NCBI RefSeq assembly: GCF_000237925.1
Contig: NW_017385999.1
Coordinates: forward strand, 124,001-188,000
Origin: Schistosoma mansoni
Lineage: Eukaryota; Platyhelminthes; Trematoda; Strigeidida; Schistosomatidae
Direction of reading: 5' to 3'
Length of the DNA: 64,000 nucleotides
A program made the position numbers and the translations under genes. Below, one piece after another: positions 1-12,800 of the stretch. The notes beneath the pieces were generated by a model. The model was not told where the DNA came from and made no database searches. It was given only the letters and a program-made list of their open reading frames with translations. How positions within the stretch are numbered: position 1 is the stretch's first letter; each line of letters begins with the position of its first letter.

Positions 1-2080
1 ATATCTCATTCTACATATGAACAACGATCAACGTGAACATGAAGTGAGAAACAAATTTTCAAAAACGGTTAGGTCTGAAAAACCTTATATACAATTCGCA
101 ATCAATATTCAACTCAGAATTAAATTAATAAATCAATGATGAGTGATTGAACTTGAAGTGCACTTGACCATCTTGCTGCAGCTGAAATTCATTTCCAGAA
201 TGACCAATCAGGTCACGTTCTGTGACAAGTATGGATTGATGACAATATGAAATTTTAATCAAAATGAAGTTTCGATGAACAAGTAGAATAACTTTTCCGT
301 TTTTGTTCGCATTATGACGACGGTAAATCAAACAGTTCATTAAATGAGGTTTTTTGAATATGCGTTACACGTAAACCAAATGTCGCTGCATCATTCTCAA
401 CAAACAGAGCGTGAAATGAACTTATCTCATATCCGTTCTGTGTGTGAATGTCTACTGATGCAAACTCATCAAAATGTTTTTAAGAAAGTAGGCGAACCGT
501 CATGAAATCAACAGGCTGAAATCAGAACTTTCTTCATCATATACACTAGGTTTCATCATTCAACATCCGAATTATATAACACTTTGAATGTACCATTACT
601 CAAAAGCCGAAATAATCACCTGATACCAGTTTTTGCAAACTGAAAGACTGAACAGCGAATAAATATAAAACAAAGTATGTAAATTTCATGAAGAACCACG
701 ATGTTCAAAGTGGACACATTCTTGATCAACAAATACACAAGTGTTGGTTAGCAGTGAATATTAACAACAAACCTTCAGTTATATCAGTCGGTATTGACTG
801 GAATGAACAAAAATGTTTGACTAACAAACCGGGTTATGATGTGAAAAAATGTGGCTCAAAGTAACCAGTAGGCACATGACCAACTTCCCTTACTAAATCG
901 CTATCACAATAATCCCTCTGTTACTACTATCCACATGATTTTGCATACACTCGTGCTGGACTGGATGAACTTCGATTATTACATTAATCCTTTCGTAGAT
1001 TTCCTATGCTGAAATCAGTTCAAAACCTACTTCCTTTACTGTTTACGATTTCGATCTAATATCCAGTTATGATCAGTTTAAACAAATCAAAATACCATTC
1101 AGTGCTGTAGATAAGTGTGAATTAATCGAGAAATGGAGAGAATTACGTTCTTTAGGAAGGGAAGGTGAATAGGTGAGTTTAAGTGATCACGTCAGCTTCT
1201 TTTATGGAAAACACAACTGGAACTCTTCAGAGTAAATTTTTGACACTATGTTGAGCCTATGTGTACTTGTTCTAACTAATTATGTCGAGGAAGTAAAAAA
1301 GAAACCCTGCTCAATAATGTCAGATTGTTGAGGTCGGTTTGAAGAATCCTCCTTTAGCATTCCATATACTTTCACCTATATTTGTGTTGGAATAGCAAAG
1401 TCACATTGTTTGGCTTGGTGATGTAGGCTAATTAGTTGGAACATATGTCTGGATCTTACTTTTGACTAACTCCAACAATCTTATATTAGAACATGGAAAA
1501 CATGTTAGAATGTAGTTGATATAACAGTTCAATCTATGAGATATAATAAAATGTATAAATTACCAGATAAGTATGATATTCAAAATTTCTCTTTGTAATG
1601 AATGAATCGTCAATACTAAACAATACATTCATCCACAAATTACTAATTGTTCTGTAGTTTGTGTAAATTGACCACATTGTATGATCGGTTCATACAGTCA
1701 GATTGCACCGTAGTCAAATTTGTTAAATCATGATCAAACATTGGTTGCGCGCCGGATAAATCTGTGTGACCTTGCGTGACAAGAAGCAACATTTTCACAT
1801 ATATCCCAATAACTAAGTCTTAAGAGTTACTTCGGGCGAAACCATCCGAAGAGCTCATATCACCTCTCATTTAATGAAGGGAACAAACATGTGATACAAC
1901 ATTGTTTTGAGTTGACTAGTTCAAAAATTGTTTAGATATTCTTCAGCAACAGGTTCCAGGAATGAGAGGTGACCACTATGGAGAGAAAGTGAAAAAGGAT
2001 CAACGGAGCAATCATTTCAAAATGTTAGAAGGTTTTGGGACACAAGGAACACCATCATAAGGAATGCCTCACTGTTGGTA
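1..2080. other. AT-rich non-coding stretch
   Basis: I see no supported gene here. The few short open frames lack recognisable motifs and sit in AT-rich sequence full of stops. It ends where RTE LINE-like sequence begins. Confidence 0.6.
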
Positions 2081-2990
2081 CACTAGATAATATTGAAGAA
2101 AGAAGAAACAAGAAGGCAGCAATCAATAGCAGCCGAACAAGAGCAGAAAAAGCCAAGCCGAATACACAGAAGTGAACAAATAAGTGAAGAGGGGCAGAAA
2201 AACCGACAAATGTAAATATGTGGAAGACTTCGCAGTGACGGCGGAAAAGGCTGCAAGAGAAGCAAACATGAAACATGCTGCAGGATACAACAAAGAAACT
2301 CGCTGCAAATTACCGTAAATCAGAACGATCAGTGAAAAGTAAGGAAGGCAAGGTAATCACCAACATTGAAGGACAACGAAAAAGGTGGGTAGAACACTTC
2401 AAACAACTGTGGAATCGACCAGCTCCACTGAACCCACCCAACATCGAAGCAGCACTCACGGACCTCCCAATCGAAGTTGGCTCACTAACAATTGAAGAGA
2501 TCAGCATGGTCATCAGACAAATCAATAGCAGCAAAGCAGCGGAACCAGACAGCATTCCAGCTGAGGCACTGAAAGCAGATGTAGCAGCAACTGCAAAGAT
2601 ACTCCACTTTCCCTCCATTAAGATTTGGGATGAAGAACAAGTACCAAGAGATCGGAAAGAAGGACGTAGACGTCCAACTTCGCGATCAACAGGCTGGATT
2701 TCGTAAGGATCGATCGTGTGCAGACCAAATCGCAACTCTACGGATCGTTGTGGAACAATCAAATGAACGAAATCCATCACTCTACACCAACTTCGCTGAC
2801 CACGAGAAAGTATTTGATAGCAGCCACATTTCAACACCATGAAGGCTTCTTCGACACTATGACGTGACTGAGAACATAGTCAATATCATACGGGATTCCT
2901 CTGATGGATTAAACTGCCAAATTGTTCATGGAGTACAACTCAACGACGCATTCGAGGTAAAGACTGGTGTTATGCAAGGAAAAGCATGGA
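2080..2990 (+). mobile_element. Decayed RTE-clade LINE fragment (SR2-like)
   Basis: The plus-strand translation carries the linker and N-terminal reverse transcriptase region of an RTE LINE. It includes the RWVEHFKQLWNRP block, the IEEISMVIRQINSSKA block and, after a break, DQQAGFRKDRSCADQI. It resembles the better copy on the minus strand at 41350-44345. Between about 2640 and 2660 the block holding the PKKGDLSKY-type motif is missing, so there is an internal deletion, and the reading frame shifts between 2275-2706 and 2630-2842. The 5' part (2080-2270) has several stops. The fragment is cut at about 2985 by an unrelated repeat. RTE elements copy themselves by target-primed reverse transcription; this copy cannot. 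Clade assignment is from motif recall, not a search. Confidence 0.8.
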
Positions 2991-3360
2991 CCAGATTGCC
3001 AGGCGAAACGTTGGATTTACTACAAATTCATTCGCTGAGATTTTATAAATCTATTATTCCTATTCAAAGAATTTCATCTTTTTTGAGAATTTTCTTGAGA
3101 ATGTCAGCGTGGTCGCGTGACGTAGTAGTTAATTCTCACACAGCGAATTTGAGTGATATGAATTTGAACCACATGAAGAGACGTAGTTTCTCCAGAAGTG
3201 AGACGACACTTCACAAACCTGTAACAACCACCATGAAACCCAGCTTCACCGATTACTGTCGACAGACTACAGACACCAAACATTCTCTTACTCAATCGAA
3301 ATATCTCCTCAGTAATATCAACATAATATATGCATTTGAAGTTGTTGATTCAGGCATAGC
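2985..3360. repeat. Interspersed repeats: half of a foldback element plus an unnamed repeat
   Basis: 2985-3050 matches one arm and the centre of the foldback element at 25575-25800 (shared words GCGAAACGTT and TTCATTCGCTGAGATTTTA). 3170-3310 matches 8745-8863: both carry an ACCATGAAACC..TTCACCGATT..CTGTCGA block and a later CTCA.TC.AA.TATCTC block. The second family runs into the assembly gap at 8864, so its full length is unknown. The open frame across this stretch (2864-3397) joins unrelated repeats and is not a gene. Confidence 0.6.
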
Positions 3361-3920
3361 GGGAAGACTAAATAAATATTCATCTACGAATCCTTAAAGA
3401 CTAGGAAATCCATTTCAATTCTGTTGCAAAAGCGATACGAAATTGAAAACCAAAGGATGATTATTAATGTGCTCGATCTCGAATAAAATCTGATGACGTC
3501 CACCTGATCACGATATCGACCTGTCTTCAATATAATCAATGCATTAGGTGTTACGTTTGAAGCCTGCGTTACGATTACACGTTATGCATTTTTTAAAGTG
3601 TATTATATCGTAGAGCCGTAATTTATAACTCAATAATAACATTTAAATTAGCCCTTCAAGTGAAATGGATTGACCGTAAAATAAACAAGTCAAGAAAAGT
3701 CCTATTTATTCAAATGATAACAATTATGTTGTAACCCACACCCCATGCTCTGCAACTTTTGAATCAGATAGTAGTGAAGGTGTACGTATACCACACCTGC
3801 TGCTGGATGACTTAGTCTCCATTTTAATAATGAGTTCTGACTCAACATTAAAAAAGTATCGATCATATTTGGATTGAATAAAACAGTATCTATAAGCACT
3901 TCGGCGATATGCGTTCTTAA

Positions 3921-4424
3921 GTGGAGTCACTTGCGGACTCCGATGACTTGTCGTTTACAGAACAAATAATGAAACAGACTTACAAGTCTCAATGCCTTAT
4001 AGGTTACATAACTCGGAACCTTTTTACCAATGAATCAGGTATTTTAATGTGCATAGTTTGTGTTCGATCACTCCTTGAATACTGCGCGTTTATTCTTAGT
4101 AGAGCGCGCATAAAGGATAAATTGAGGCTAGAATCAGTACAGAGACGATTTACTCTTCATACTCTTGGAACTGATTGTGCTTTGACATATAACTCTAGGT
4201 GTAATAAACTTGGGCTTGGCCCTTTGTGGAAGAGGAGACTCAAACTGAATCTTATCTTTTTCTCCAGAATACTTAACAAACTATCCTTCACATCCAACCA
4301 GGCGATTCAATATGCAGAAACGTCACATAACGACATTCGTAACTGCTTGTGTTTAGCGAAACAAACATATTTCAGATCTTCTCTCTATAGGAATTACTTT
4401 GCCTGTAAATTTTCTAGACTCTAG
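3921..4424 (+). pseudogene. C-terminal reverse transcriptase fragment, CR1/Jockey-like LINE
   Basis: The 167-residue frame has the usual pattern of the region after the RT palm in CR1/Jockey-type LINEs. A VRSLLEYCAFILSRA block (residues about 48-62) is followed by a KLRLESVQRRFT helix, an HTLGTDCALTYNSRCNKLGL block and an RRLKLNLIFFSRIL block. In these families this reads LEY.s..W.P, VQR.FT, Y..RL..L.L..L..RR. No palm with the YxDD catalytic motif lies upstream, so this is a 5'-truncated insertion. The frame happens to be open to its stop at 4424, suggesting only moderate age. It differs from the RTE copies elsewhere in the window. Naming a known schistosome family (such as SR1) would need a library search. 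Confidence 0.7.
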
Positions 4425-5867
4425 GATATTTTCCCATATACTATCCATAAGATGAAGTCTCTCTCATTATTTGTTCGCTCCAGTGATGCTTACTGCACCT
4501 CTGAAATAGCGATAAATATTCTAGCGCCTGTAAGTGTATCTTATCCCACAAGTGTGATTATAAGAACTTTAAATGTTTGACCACTTACTTGCTGTCAATT
4601 TACACTAACCCTGGATCTAGCAACTTTAACTCATTTGAATAATATCTAACTTGAACAATGATAAACATGACAGACATAATTAGGCAATCAATGTTTTGTT
4701 GTTTCATGCTCTTTGTTTTCATTTGACTTTCTTTAGTTGTAGATAATTATCAATCATTCGTCGTAGCCTTGGGAATAACCTTAAACAACACCGTTCATAA
4801 ATCATCAGGCTATCCACTTAGGTAAAAAATAACAAGTTCCTTGCTGGATTACCGTGATACATGTCATAAATAAACTACATAAACAATTGCTGAAATAGTA
4901 AACTGAAAACAATCTCCTGTGTCTCATGTTTGTTCTCTACATCTAATGTTGCTATATAGATCAAATTGATCATGCCTGTAAACTGGTGTGAATTGTGCAA
5001 TTATTAGTATGTTTGAAATATATCATTATTTATTTGAATAACAGTCAAATGTATGTGTCCAGAATATTGAGTAACGTTAAGTTAAACTGTCATAGTGATT
5101 GATATGGAACGTGACACAGAATGGGATGCGGACATTGTCATCAATATGAATGATCACGGTCTCATCATCAATCATTATGAGGCGTATAATTTAGTCGAGT
5201 CTGAAAGTATCGTGATTGTTAATGATAGTTCCATGGATTGATAAACTGAAGACTTGAAATCAAGATAATTCTATTCGACCAGTATTACTGGACTAAATTG
5301 AATCAACATTGTAGATGAATTTCAAAGCTGAATAAAGACCTCCTATATTGTGATGAACAAACTATCTGTTTTCACTTCATTTTGTATTAAGAAAAGTAGT
5401 CACCATATGTAAAATTTTTGTTTTGTATGCGTCTATGATTAACAGTCATATGAATGTATTAGTAGAGAGCGGCATTTCTCATTATAATGACAGCTCATAT
5501 CATGCTCATTACACAAAAGGAAATATCATATAGTTTGATTAATTAGTTAAAATCTGATGATAAACAACAAGAAAGTAAAATGATTGATATTAGAAAAACT
5601 AAAACAACGACCGAGGTCAACGGACAGATCACACTATCACATAATATGCAGTATTCTTATCATTACTATTACTTTCAGGAAAAAATATTTCTTATGTAAA
5701 TACGCATATTAGATTGAAAGAAGCCAAATAGTATTTGTGATGATTATACGTGATATTCTAACACATATCGGTGACTGAATCGTCAAGTAACTGTACTCAG
5801 TGTGAACAGTTTTGAGAGAACGAATGAAGTACGCGTTCTTTTCTTGTTAAACATATACTGTTCATCA
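4425..5867. other. AT-rich non-coding stretch
   Basis: No gene, RNA gene or clear repeat was recognised. The first few hundred bases may be 3' UTR of the LINE fragment that ends at 4424, but I see no tail. Confidence 0.5.
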
Positions 5868-6723
5868 TCAATTAGTCAGTCAGCTTCAACGTGTGACCAC
5901 GCACACATATGCATCGGTCCAAGTTGCCATACCTCGTTAGCATAACAAAATGAACACCGGATTCATAGAAGTAGTTAATTTAGTGGTGGTAGTATATAAA
6001 AGATATTTTGCATATAAGGATATAGTATATGAAGTAAGAAAGTTATGAAGCAATTTTTATCTCAAGGTTTAGGTTTAGATAAAGAGTGTATACACTTTCG
6101 CCATTGTGATCGATTCTGAGCCACGTCACCCAGAGTATCCAACTATTGGTTACGATGGTCACGCGGACGCCAACCAGGTAGTCTGCATCTACCAACATGG
6201 CCCGGACTAGAAGTCAGTGACTTCAAGCACTGATGCCACGTTTTGATTAGGCCGCCCCTCTAACTTTCGTCCAACCATCCCCTACTCTAGTCAGCATAGC
6301 GCGTCGTGGTAATCGGTGTTCAGGCATACGTATCACGTGGCCCAACCATCTCAGTCGATGAAGATTCATGACCTCGTCAACTGGTTTATCATCATCTTCT
6401 AATACCTTGTGCCTAACCTCACTAATACTTACTCGCTGATCCCAGCAGATGCGAGCAATATTTCTAAGGCATCTGTGGTCAAATACTAGTAACTTACGAG
6501 TATCTTCTACTCTTAATGGCCATGTTTCGCAGCCGTAAAGTAGAACAGAGAGGACTGCTGCGCAGTGTTCTCGTCCTTTAATTGATAGACGGATATCTCG
6601 TCTTCGCCATAGGTGACGCAAGTTGGCAAAAGCCAAACGAGCTTTCTGAATCCGTGCTGAGATTTCGTCGGACACCAACCCATTAGGACTGGTCAGACTT
6701 CCAAGACGCATCCGACTCAGCAA
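5868..6723 (-). mobile_element. RTE-clade LINE 3' end with a TGAC-repeat tail
   Basis: Read on the minus strand, 6723-6247 encodes the C-terminal part of an RTE polymerase. The LRHLWRRRDIRLSIKGR block is followed by VLLYGCETWPLRVED, FDHRCLRNIARICW and LHRLRWLGHVIRMPEHRLPR. The frame is closed by a stop after KVRGAA, although related copies continue into a GW-rich end, so it is decayed. Beyond it lie about 370 bp of 3' UTR ending in a short TGAC repeat (GTCAGTCAG on the plus strand near 5876), the kind of microsatellite tail RTE elements carry. The same UTR and tail recur at 18432-18590 and 61730-61815. The fragment abuts the Ty3/gypsy remnant at 6724. Confidence 0.8.
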
Positions 6724-7870
6724 TCGGAGGAGTCATACAACAATGGGTTGACAACTCGTGGCAACCTTTAGGATTTTTCTCGAGACGGTTGCTAGACGCG
6801 GAAACTAGGTACACCACGTTCGGAAGGGAACTCCTAGCTATGTATTGTGCTGTACGGCATTTTCAACATTCCATCGAAGGAAGAGAATTCACACTTTTTA
6901 CCGATCACAGACCTCTTACTTTCTCTATAAGTTCATCTTCAGACAAGTACTCACCGCGAGAGTCTCGACAACTCGACTACATTTCGCAGTTTACTTCAGA
7001 TATACAACACATTTCTGGAGCAAACAATGTAGTCGCAGACGGTTTGTCTCGAATAAGTTCCTTAAACAGTTCCCAAGGAATCGACCTTCTCAAACTCGCT
7101 CAGCTTCGAAAAGAAGACATTGATCTTCAGCATGAGTTATCCTTAAACTAAGTATTTAGCAGATGGGAACAGGTAAGGAAACCTTACCACCCACAAGCAA
7201 AGGGGTTGGTAGAACGTTTTCATAGACAACTGAAGGCTTCATTATCAGCTGCGAACGTTTCACAGTGGACAGACGCTCTTCCACTCGTCTCGCTAGGTAT
7301 CCGCAATGCAGTGAAAGCTGACATTGGATACACTGTATCTCAACTGGTTTACGGAACGACACTCCGACTCTCAGGAGAATTCATGGATCCTTCACCTTCT
7401 TCATTGAATACGGATCCAAACTCATACACGAGCAGGCTTACAAACGCTATGCGTTCAGTAAAACCTGCTCACACTCGACCCCAATCAACTGATGTTTTCG
7501 TTCAACCTGAATTTCGACATAGTACGCACGTCTTCGTTCGTCGAGACCCACGTCGACGAAATCTCGAATCAGCATACGAAGGACCCTTCTAAGTTCTTCA
7601 ACGCGAACCCAAGTACTATATAGTCGATAAGAACAGTACGAATGATAGCATCAGTATCGATCGACTCAAAGCAGCGTACTTAGAAGGAAAACCAAGCTAC
7701 GTTGAATTTCCTTCGGTATATTCGTACGACACGGCTCCTACACTCGTAGTATCCTACACGACAGCCGACAAACAACTTGATACTTCGTCAACGTCGATAG
7801 ATAAACCTAAAACAACGCGTTCTGGAAGAAGAGTAAGATTTGCAGAACATCTTAACGAATATTGCACGTA
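6724..7870 (+). mobile_element. Broken Ty3/gypsy-type LTR retrotransposon remnant (RNase H and integrase end)
   Basis: A fossil of the 3' half of a Ty3/gypsy pol region. The first part (about 6724-7150) matches the RNase H domain, with the ETRYTTFGRELLA block, the TDHRPLTF motif and the GANNVVADGLSR block before a tether. The second part (about 7190-7590) matches the integrase C-terminal half: the MVERFHRQLKASL block, a PLVSLGIRNA block and a chromodomain-proximal region ending near YEGPF. The upstream pol and gag regions and part of the integrase are absent, and there are at least two large breaks, so it is not functional. A minus-strand RTE fragment abuts its 5' side. The schistosome families Boudicca and Saci are candidates, but I did not separate them. 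Age: clearly decayed, yet domains are readable. Confidence 0.8.
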
Positions 7871-8334
7871 GGACACAAGCTTTATCTTGAATTCCCTTTC
7901 ATTGCTTATTATAAAAAAATTTTTTTGATATGCTCATTTTTTTATTTATTTAAAAACCAAACAAACAAAAAAACAAAACATATTTATTTTTTGAGCGTAT
8001 TTAAATTTTTTTTATATATAAAAAAACCAAAAAGAAAACATTATTTTTCCGATCGCTTGTACGCTGTTTACAAGTGTATTAGTTTAATTTTTTTCTCACT
8101 CATCTTGTGTCCTTACGCAAGTACGAATGCATTTTCTACATGCTTTCACACGTTCTCTTTTTTCTCTTTTTCAGGACGGCTGGAAAAGAACGACAAAGTT
8201 TCTCAAGGAACTGAAATTTTCACTGTACTTTATTTCTTTATTGCTATGTTGTACATTTTGGTCCCTTAGTATAAAGAAAATAGATGAGACGCTGCTAAAC
8301 GAAGCAAGCGATCAGAAGAGTGTTTACTAACGAC

Positions 8335-8600
8335 AAACTCGTTGGGCCTAAACTTACGGCTGGTCACCTATTAGGTGCATCACCATCTCACTAGGTGGAG
8401 AGCGTTCTGTAGCTATAAATAAACCACTAAAATCAATAGCTCATTAAGTGTTTGACATTGGATGCTGACCACGTTGTTTAAGTGGACTTGTTTAACTGAA
8501 GGCTTTCGGTCATGCATCCGTACAGATCACGTTGCAACTCGGCGTGGGACACAGCTCCTACGTTTTTCAATAGTCAGTTAATAACGAACGCCTCTCGATA
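8335..8600 (+). repeat. Possible LTR or 3' region of the Ty3/gypsy remnant
   Basis: This less AT-rich stretch follows the integrase remnant. It has a TATA-like GCTATAAATAAACC near 8410 and a compact body (AGGTGCATCACCATCTC, GGTGGAGAGCG). Its position is where a 3' LTR would be expected, but there is no second copy in the window to prove it. 7880-8335 between them is T-rich and has no recognisable content. Confidence 0.35.
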
Positions 8601-8639
8601 TATTGGTAACGTATCAAATATATCTTTCCTACCTCTTCT

Positions 8640-8863
8640 CGTCTGACTTCCGATTTCTGTTTGACCAAGAGGGCTTCGATTATAGAAAGTGCTACTGGTC
8701 GCTAGTTGTAAAACTAGAATATCAGTCGTATCCTCAGTTTCTTCAGAAGTGAGTCTGCTTTACACTAACTTCTACCAACGACCATGAAACCTAGTTTCAC
8801 CGATTTCTGTCGAAACACTTCAGGCATCGAACATGCTCTAACTCAGTCAAATTATCTCAATAA
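8640..8863 (+). repeat. Unnamed interspersed repeat shared with 3170-3310
   Basis: 8745-8863 is similar to 3170-3310 (TTC.CCGATT..CTGTCGA block and GAACATGCTCT/AAACATTCTCT block). It runs directly into the 200-N gap, so its right end is hidden. No coding motif was seen. Confidence 0.5.
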
Positions 8864-9063
8864 NNNNNNNNNNNNNNNNNNNNNNNNNNNNNNNNNNNNN
8901 NNNNNNNNNNNNNNNNNNNNNNNNNNNNNNNNNNNNNNNNNNNNNNNNNNNNNNNNNNNNNNNNNNNNNNNNNNNNNNNNNNNNNNNNNNNNNNNNNNNN
9001 NNNNNNNNNNNNNNNNNNNNNNNNNNNNNNNNNNNNNNNNNNNNNNNNNNNNNNNNNNNNNNN
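8864..9063. other. Assembly gap, 200 N
   Basis: Exactly 200 N, the same size as the two other gaps in the window, so this is a placeholder length rather than a measured one. The flanks share no obvious sequence. Confidence 0.95.
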
Positions 9064-11327
9064 AGTATAAAAAAGTTCATACTTTCAGATTTGATTTTTT
9101 GTATTTTTTCAAAGTTTCTTCTCTTTTTTTCTTTTTTCTATTTTAATGTCGTTACATTAACTTAACCATTTAATCTATGAGAATGAATAAAAGTTTATAT
9201 TTTCACTTTCGGTTTGTTCACCTACGATTTTTTTTTAATCTTTTTTTACACAATATTCCCTGTTGGATTTTTGTAGTAAAATGTAAAGTTAAAATTATCA
9301 ATGAACATTATGATTTAGAAAGCTTAGCTAATATTGTAGTGAACAGAACATCGGTTGGGGACAATCGAATGTCAACTGCTGGAATGAACAAAACTAGTGA
9401 CCATTTCAAAAATTATATGAAGTTTATTCTCAACAGCAACTATCTCTAATCTTGTACGTTTCAGATACGGCATCGACAACCGTATAATTGGATTTCAGTA
9501 CTGTTCAGAATATTACGTATCATTTTACACTTATTCTCAGATTTAACGTGTGACTTTGATGGCTAAGATCGTGCAAAACAGGTTCTATTTATTTTACGTA
9601 AGGTAGTTCCGTATGAGATGAATGAACATTAGGATTTAAAAGTACCTCGAAATCAACCTACTTACAAATCCCACAATTTATGAGACTCCAAGTTAACAGA
9701 TTAACCATAATGTATCCTTACTTCATACTACCTAAGCTCTCTTCAAGGTATTTATGGATATAGGTAATGGCTCCGTAACTCACATCTGTATTATTTAGAG
9801 AGAATGAAAATGGCTTAGATTAAAGTTCTCTCCGTGTGACCTTTACCTACAGAACTCCCCATAGGTCTGAAAAAATACTTTATCAATATACGATACCTAA
9901 CAATAAACATTCGAGGAGAAACAAGTAAAATAACCATATGTCACACTAGTTATAGAGAAGGTCTAGCTGAAATCGATGAAGAAAAGTATTAATGTTGGTA
10001 AATTTCCTGATTAGACACTACCGATTATCTTAAAAGGAGGAGAATAGCAGGAATAATCTACAATCTTAACAGTAATTTTTATTATTTACTACTGTTATTT
10101 ATTGCTTTCGATGTTAAATTTCATTTTCTACACAACAAGCTGTCAGGTCTTCCGATTATTTCTTGGTTTCTTTTGAATATAATATTTTGTCTTGTTTTGT
10201 TGAATAGATTCAATGATTTTATAACTGATTATTGTGAACTTAGTTTTGCTTTACTAATAAATCATCTGTTCACGATTTGACTTATTGATTCAAATAGGAG
10301 ACTTAAAGAAAAATAAAGTCAATTACTTGCGTTCATTGTTTGACTAGAACGGAACTATCACTAATATTGATAATAGCTTTATTTAACACCTTAAGTTTTG
10401 TTACAGTAAGGAACCGTCAGTACTAATTGTACAATGTTACAACAAATATAAGTTAATTTATATATTTTTACAGCTAGAAAATAGGTAGCTCAACTGTTCC
10501 AGCACACCGATGAGAGTTTCAGATATTATCAGGAAAAAACGTTGATAAAAATGATACTTTTTTCAACAAAATTCAATCATCACAAAATATGTTTTAGATA
10601 ATAAAATAGGTTTTCAGCTGCTTATTCGTGAAGCATTCATTGTTTAAATTACCAACGCGAAGAATTTCTTTTCTGTGGGATTACCAATCCATTCATATGT
10701 TAATTAGTCTTGTATGTAGTAAGCTGACATTTAATTGGCCCAACAATCACATTTTTGACTGTGAATAGAAAATTCTAAATGAATAACACAACTGGAACCC
10801 AAATGATCAAAACTGAAACGTATGGCTAATGACAAATGTTTTCTTATCTCAACTCAGAGTTTATTGATGAAATGGAACACTTAAGTCATTTTCAAGCCAG
10901 CAAATTTTAATTAAACTCGAGATATGTTTAAATATTTGCTTATCACTGTTCGTTTTGTCAGTAATAAAGCTTCTGTAACACCGAAACTTGGATGTTTGTT
11001 ATCCAACTTATGATTTCTACGAAAATGAGATTTAAAGACATTCATATGCGAATAAAGTTCTTCACAAATTCCTGAATATTTTCTAAGCCGACTGATAGAA
11101 AAGTTAGTCAATTTCATATCAGTTATAAATGAATTTCATCATACATAAAATAATTAAATTGACCTCCTTTATTATAAAATAAAAAAAAAATAGTTTCAAT
11201 ACATAGTAACTAACCCATGATTTATTTATCATGTGACTGAATGAAAATTTTCACCTTAACTATAAACATGATTTCTAATCGCAAAATTCATAATGCTTAG
11301 TAGTTAATACTTAGCGGACGCATATAC

Positions 11328-11374
<47 letters not shown>

Positions 11375-12596
11375 TTCCGGCAACACTTGATGATTTGTTT
11401 AGCTGCATAAGTTCAAAATATGGCTCGTTATATTGTCAATGGTTTTAATGTAAATCACTGCTAGTGATTCCACACAATAAAACAAAACTTGCACGCATGT
11501 ATGTATATATATCCAACATCACTGACGTGTTTGTAATAATCACACATCGAATTCGTTCACACTTTTTGTAAAGTAAAGCAACAATAAAAAATTCTTATAT
11601 TCATTGTGAGAGTCCATTGAAACACAGAGTTATTTTTAATCAAGGTTCGAGTACCCAGTTTCATAATAGTCAGAATTCATTTATGTGTATATATGATGAC
11701 TAAAATAACAGGAATCTGTTGTTTCTCCTATACTTATGCTGATGATTGTGATTATATCTTTTCATACTTTGGAAAAAAACAGTTATCTCATATGATATCA
11801 TCAGGGCCAATGAATTTATCAAGTCAATCAAATTAGAACTTCACATTAATTTTTGAGATCTTAGTTTCAATAAACTTAGTTTTTGAAGTCTTCTCAATAT
11901 AGTAGTAGGGATTACTGAGATTTTTAAAATTTATTTTAAGAATTTTAAAAAAATGTTATGTTCATGAGAGGTGACTTCATTTGCATTAAATTAACAGAAA
12001 TGCAGACATTTACTCAAAGTATATAGTTATATAAACCTTCTAAAATAAATGAAGTGGAGTTTACGACAACTAATAATTTAGAGATATTATAAATTGTTAG
12101 TGTGAAAGCTTTTTCAACGTATTTCTCACTTAGAGATCAAACACTACTTTACTTTTCGTAAAAACATAGAGTGTTTATACTAAATACGAGCTTACAAAAC
12201 TGTGATTGTCCACATCTTACGAAAGAATACAAAAACTTGTCTTTTACAAATGAATCTTTACTTTATCTACCATTATTGTACAATTTATCCATAAATATAT
12301 AGTTTTGCAAATAACCCTGAAAAAAAACAACAAATAAACACAATAAATGATAACGATATTTGTTATGGATAACACAGATTTTCAGCTCCTAGATGAATTT
12401 CCTAGCTTAATAATGAACGTTCACACAGCATATAAAAAGCTGTGATTTATAGGAGTGTTGTTTCTAAAGAGACATTTAACACCTTTAAATTTCATTTTTA
12501 TTAATTTGAAAATTTACAAAGTAGTCTCGGAAAATAACTAATCTTGTGAAATAATGTTTTTTTTAAAAAAAAGAAAAAAAACTATCCTTAAGTTCG
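9064..12596. other. AT-rich non-coding stretch with a TA microsatellite
   Basis: No gene was recognised. A perfect AT/TA dinucleotide run lies at about 11332-11371. The rest is unique-looking AT-rich DNA, which could be intergenic or part of a long intron; schistosome introns can span many kilobases. Confidence 0.55.
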
Positions 12597-12800
12597 AATT
12601 CACTTGGTATTGTTTGTTTGAATCTTCTCACTGATATTTAGGACTGCAACTGGTCAGTCTCTTATTGGCATATGTGCATACTATGCGTATTGCCTCGATA
12701 TAGCCCTAATTCACAAGCATTCTAAGTCTGAAATAGGATGAAAACACGCGTTTCGGATTCTACTGACAGCCACTGTCCATCTTTGCTTATCCCTAAGTTT
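12597..12800 (+). mobile_element. SmAlpha-like SINE copy with an internal deletion
   Basis: The head (12601-12717: CACTTGGTATTGTTTG, then a TCAGTCTCTTATTGGC block and CCCTAATTCACAAGCAT) matches the reverse complement of 35268-35395. It then jumps straight into the 3' half of the hammerhead region (ATAGGATGAAAACACGCG, then a TTCTACTGACAGCCACT tail). The tRNA-like part and the 5' strand of the ribozyme are missing, so this copy can neither be transcribed from its own boxes nor self-cleave. Confidence 0.7.

Noticed and set aside
2310-2840. 176-codon minus-strand frame
   Set aside because: Antisense of the decayed RTE LINE at 2080-2990.
7862-8269. 135-codon Phe/Lys-rich frame after the gypsy remnant
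   Set aside because: Composition is driven by T/A runs; it looks like non-coding sequence rather than an envelope or other gene.
8784-9146. 120-codon frame spanning the first gap
   Set aside because: Most of it is unknown bases; the left part is a repeat and the right part is AT-rich.
11332-11371. TA run considered as a regulatory or structured site
   Set aside because: Plain dinucleotide microsatellite; similar runs at 32169, 34050 and 35870.
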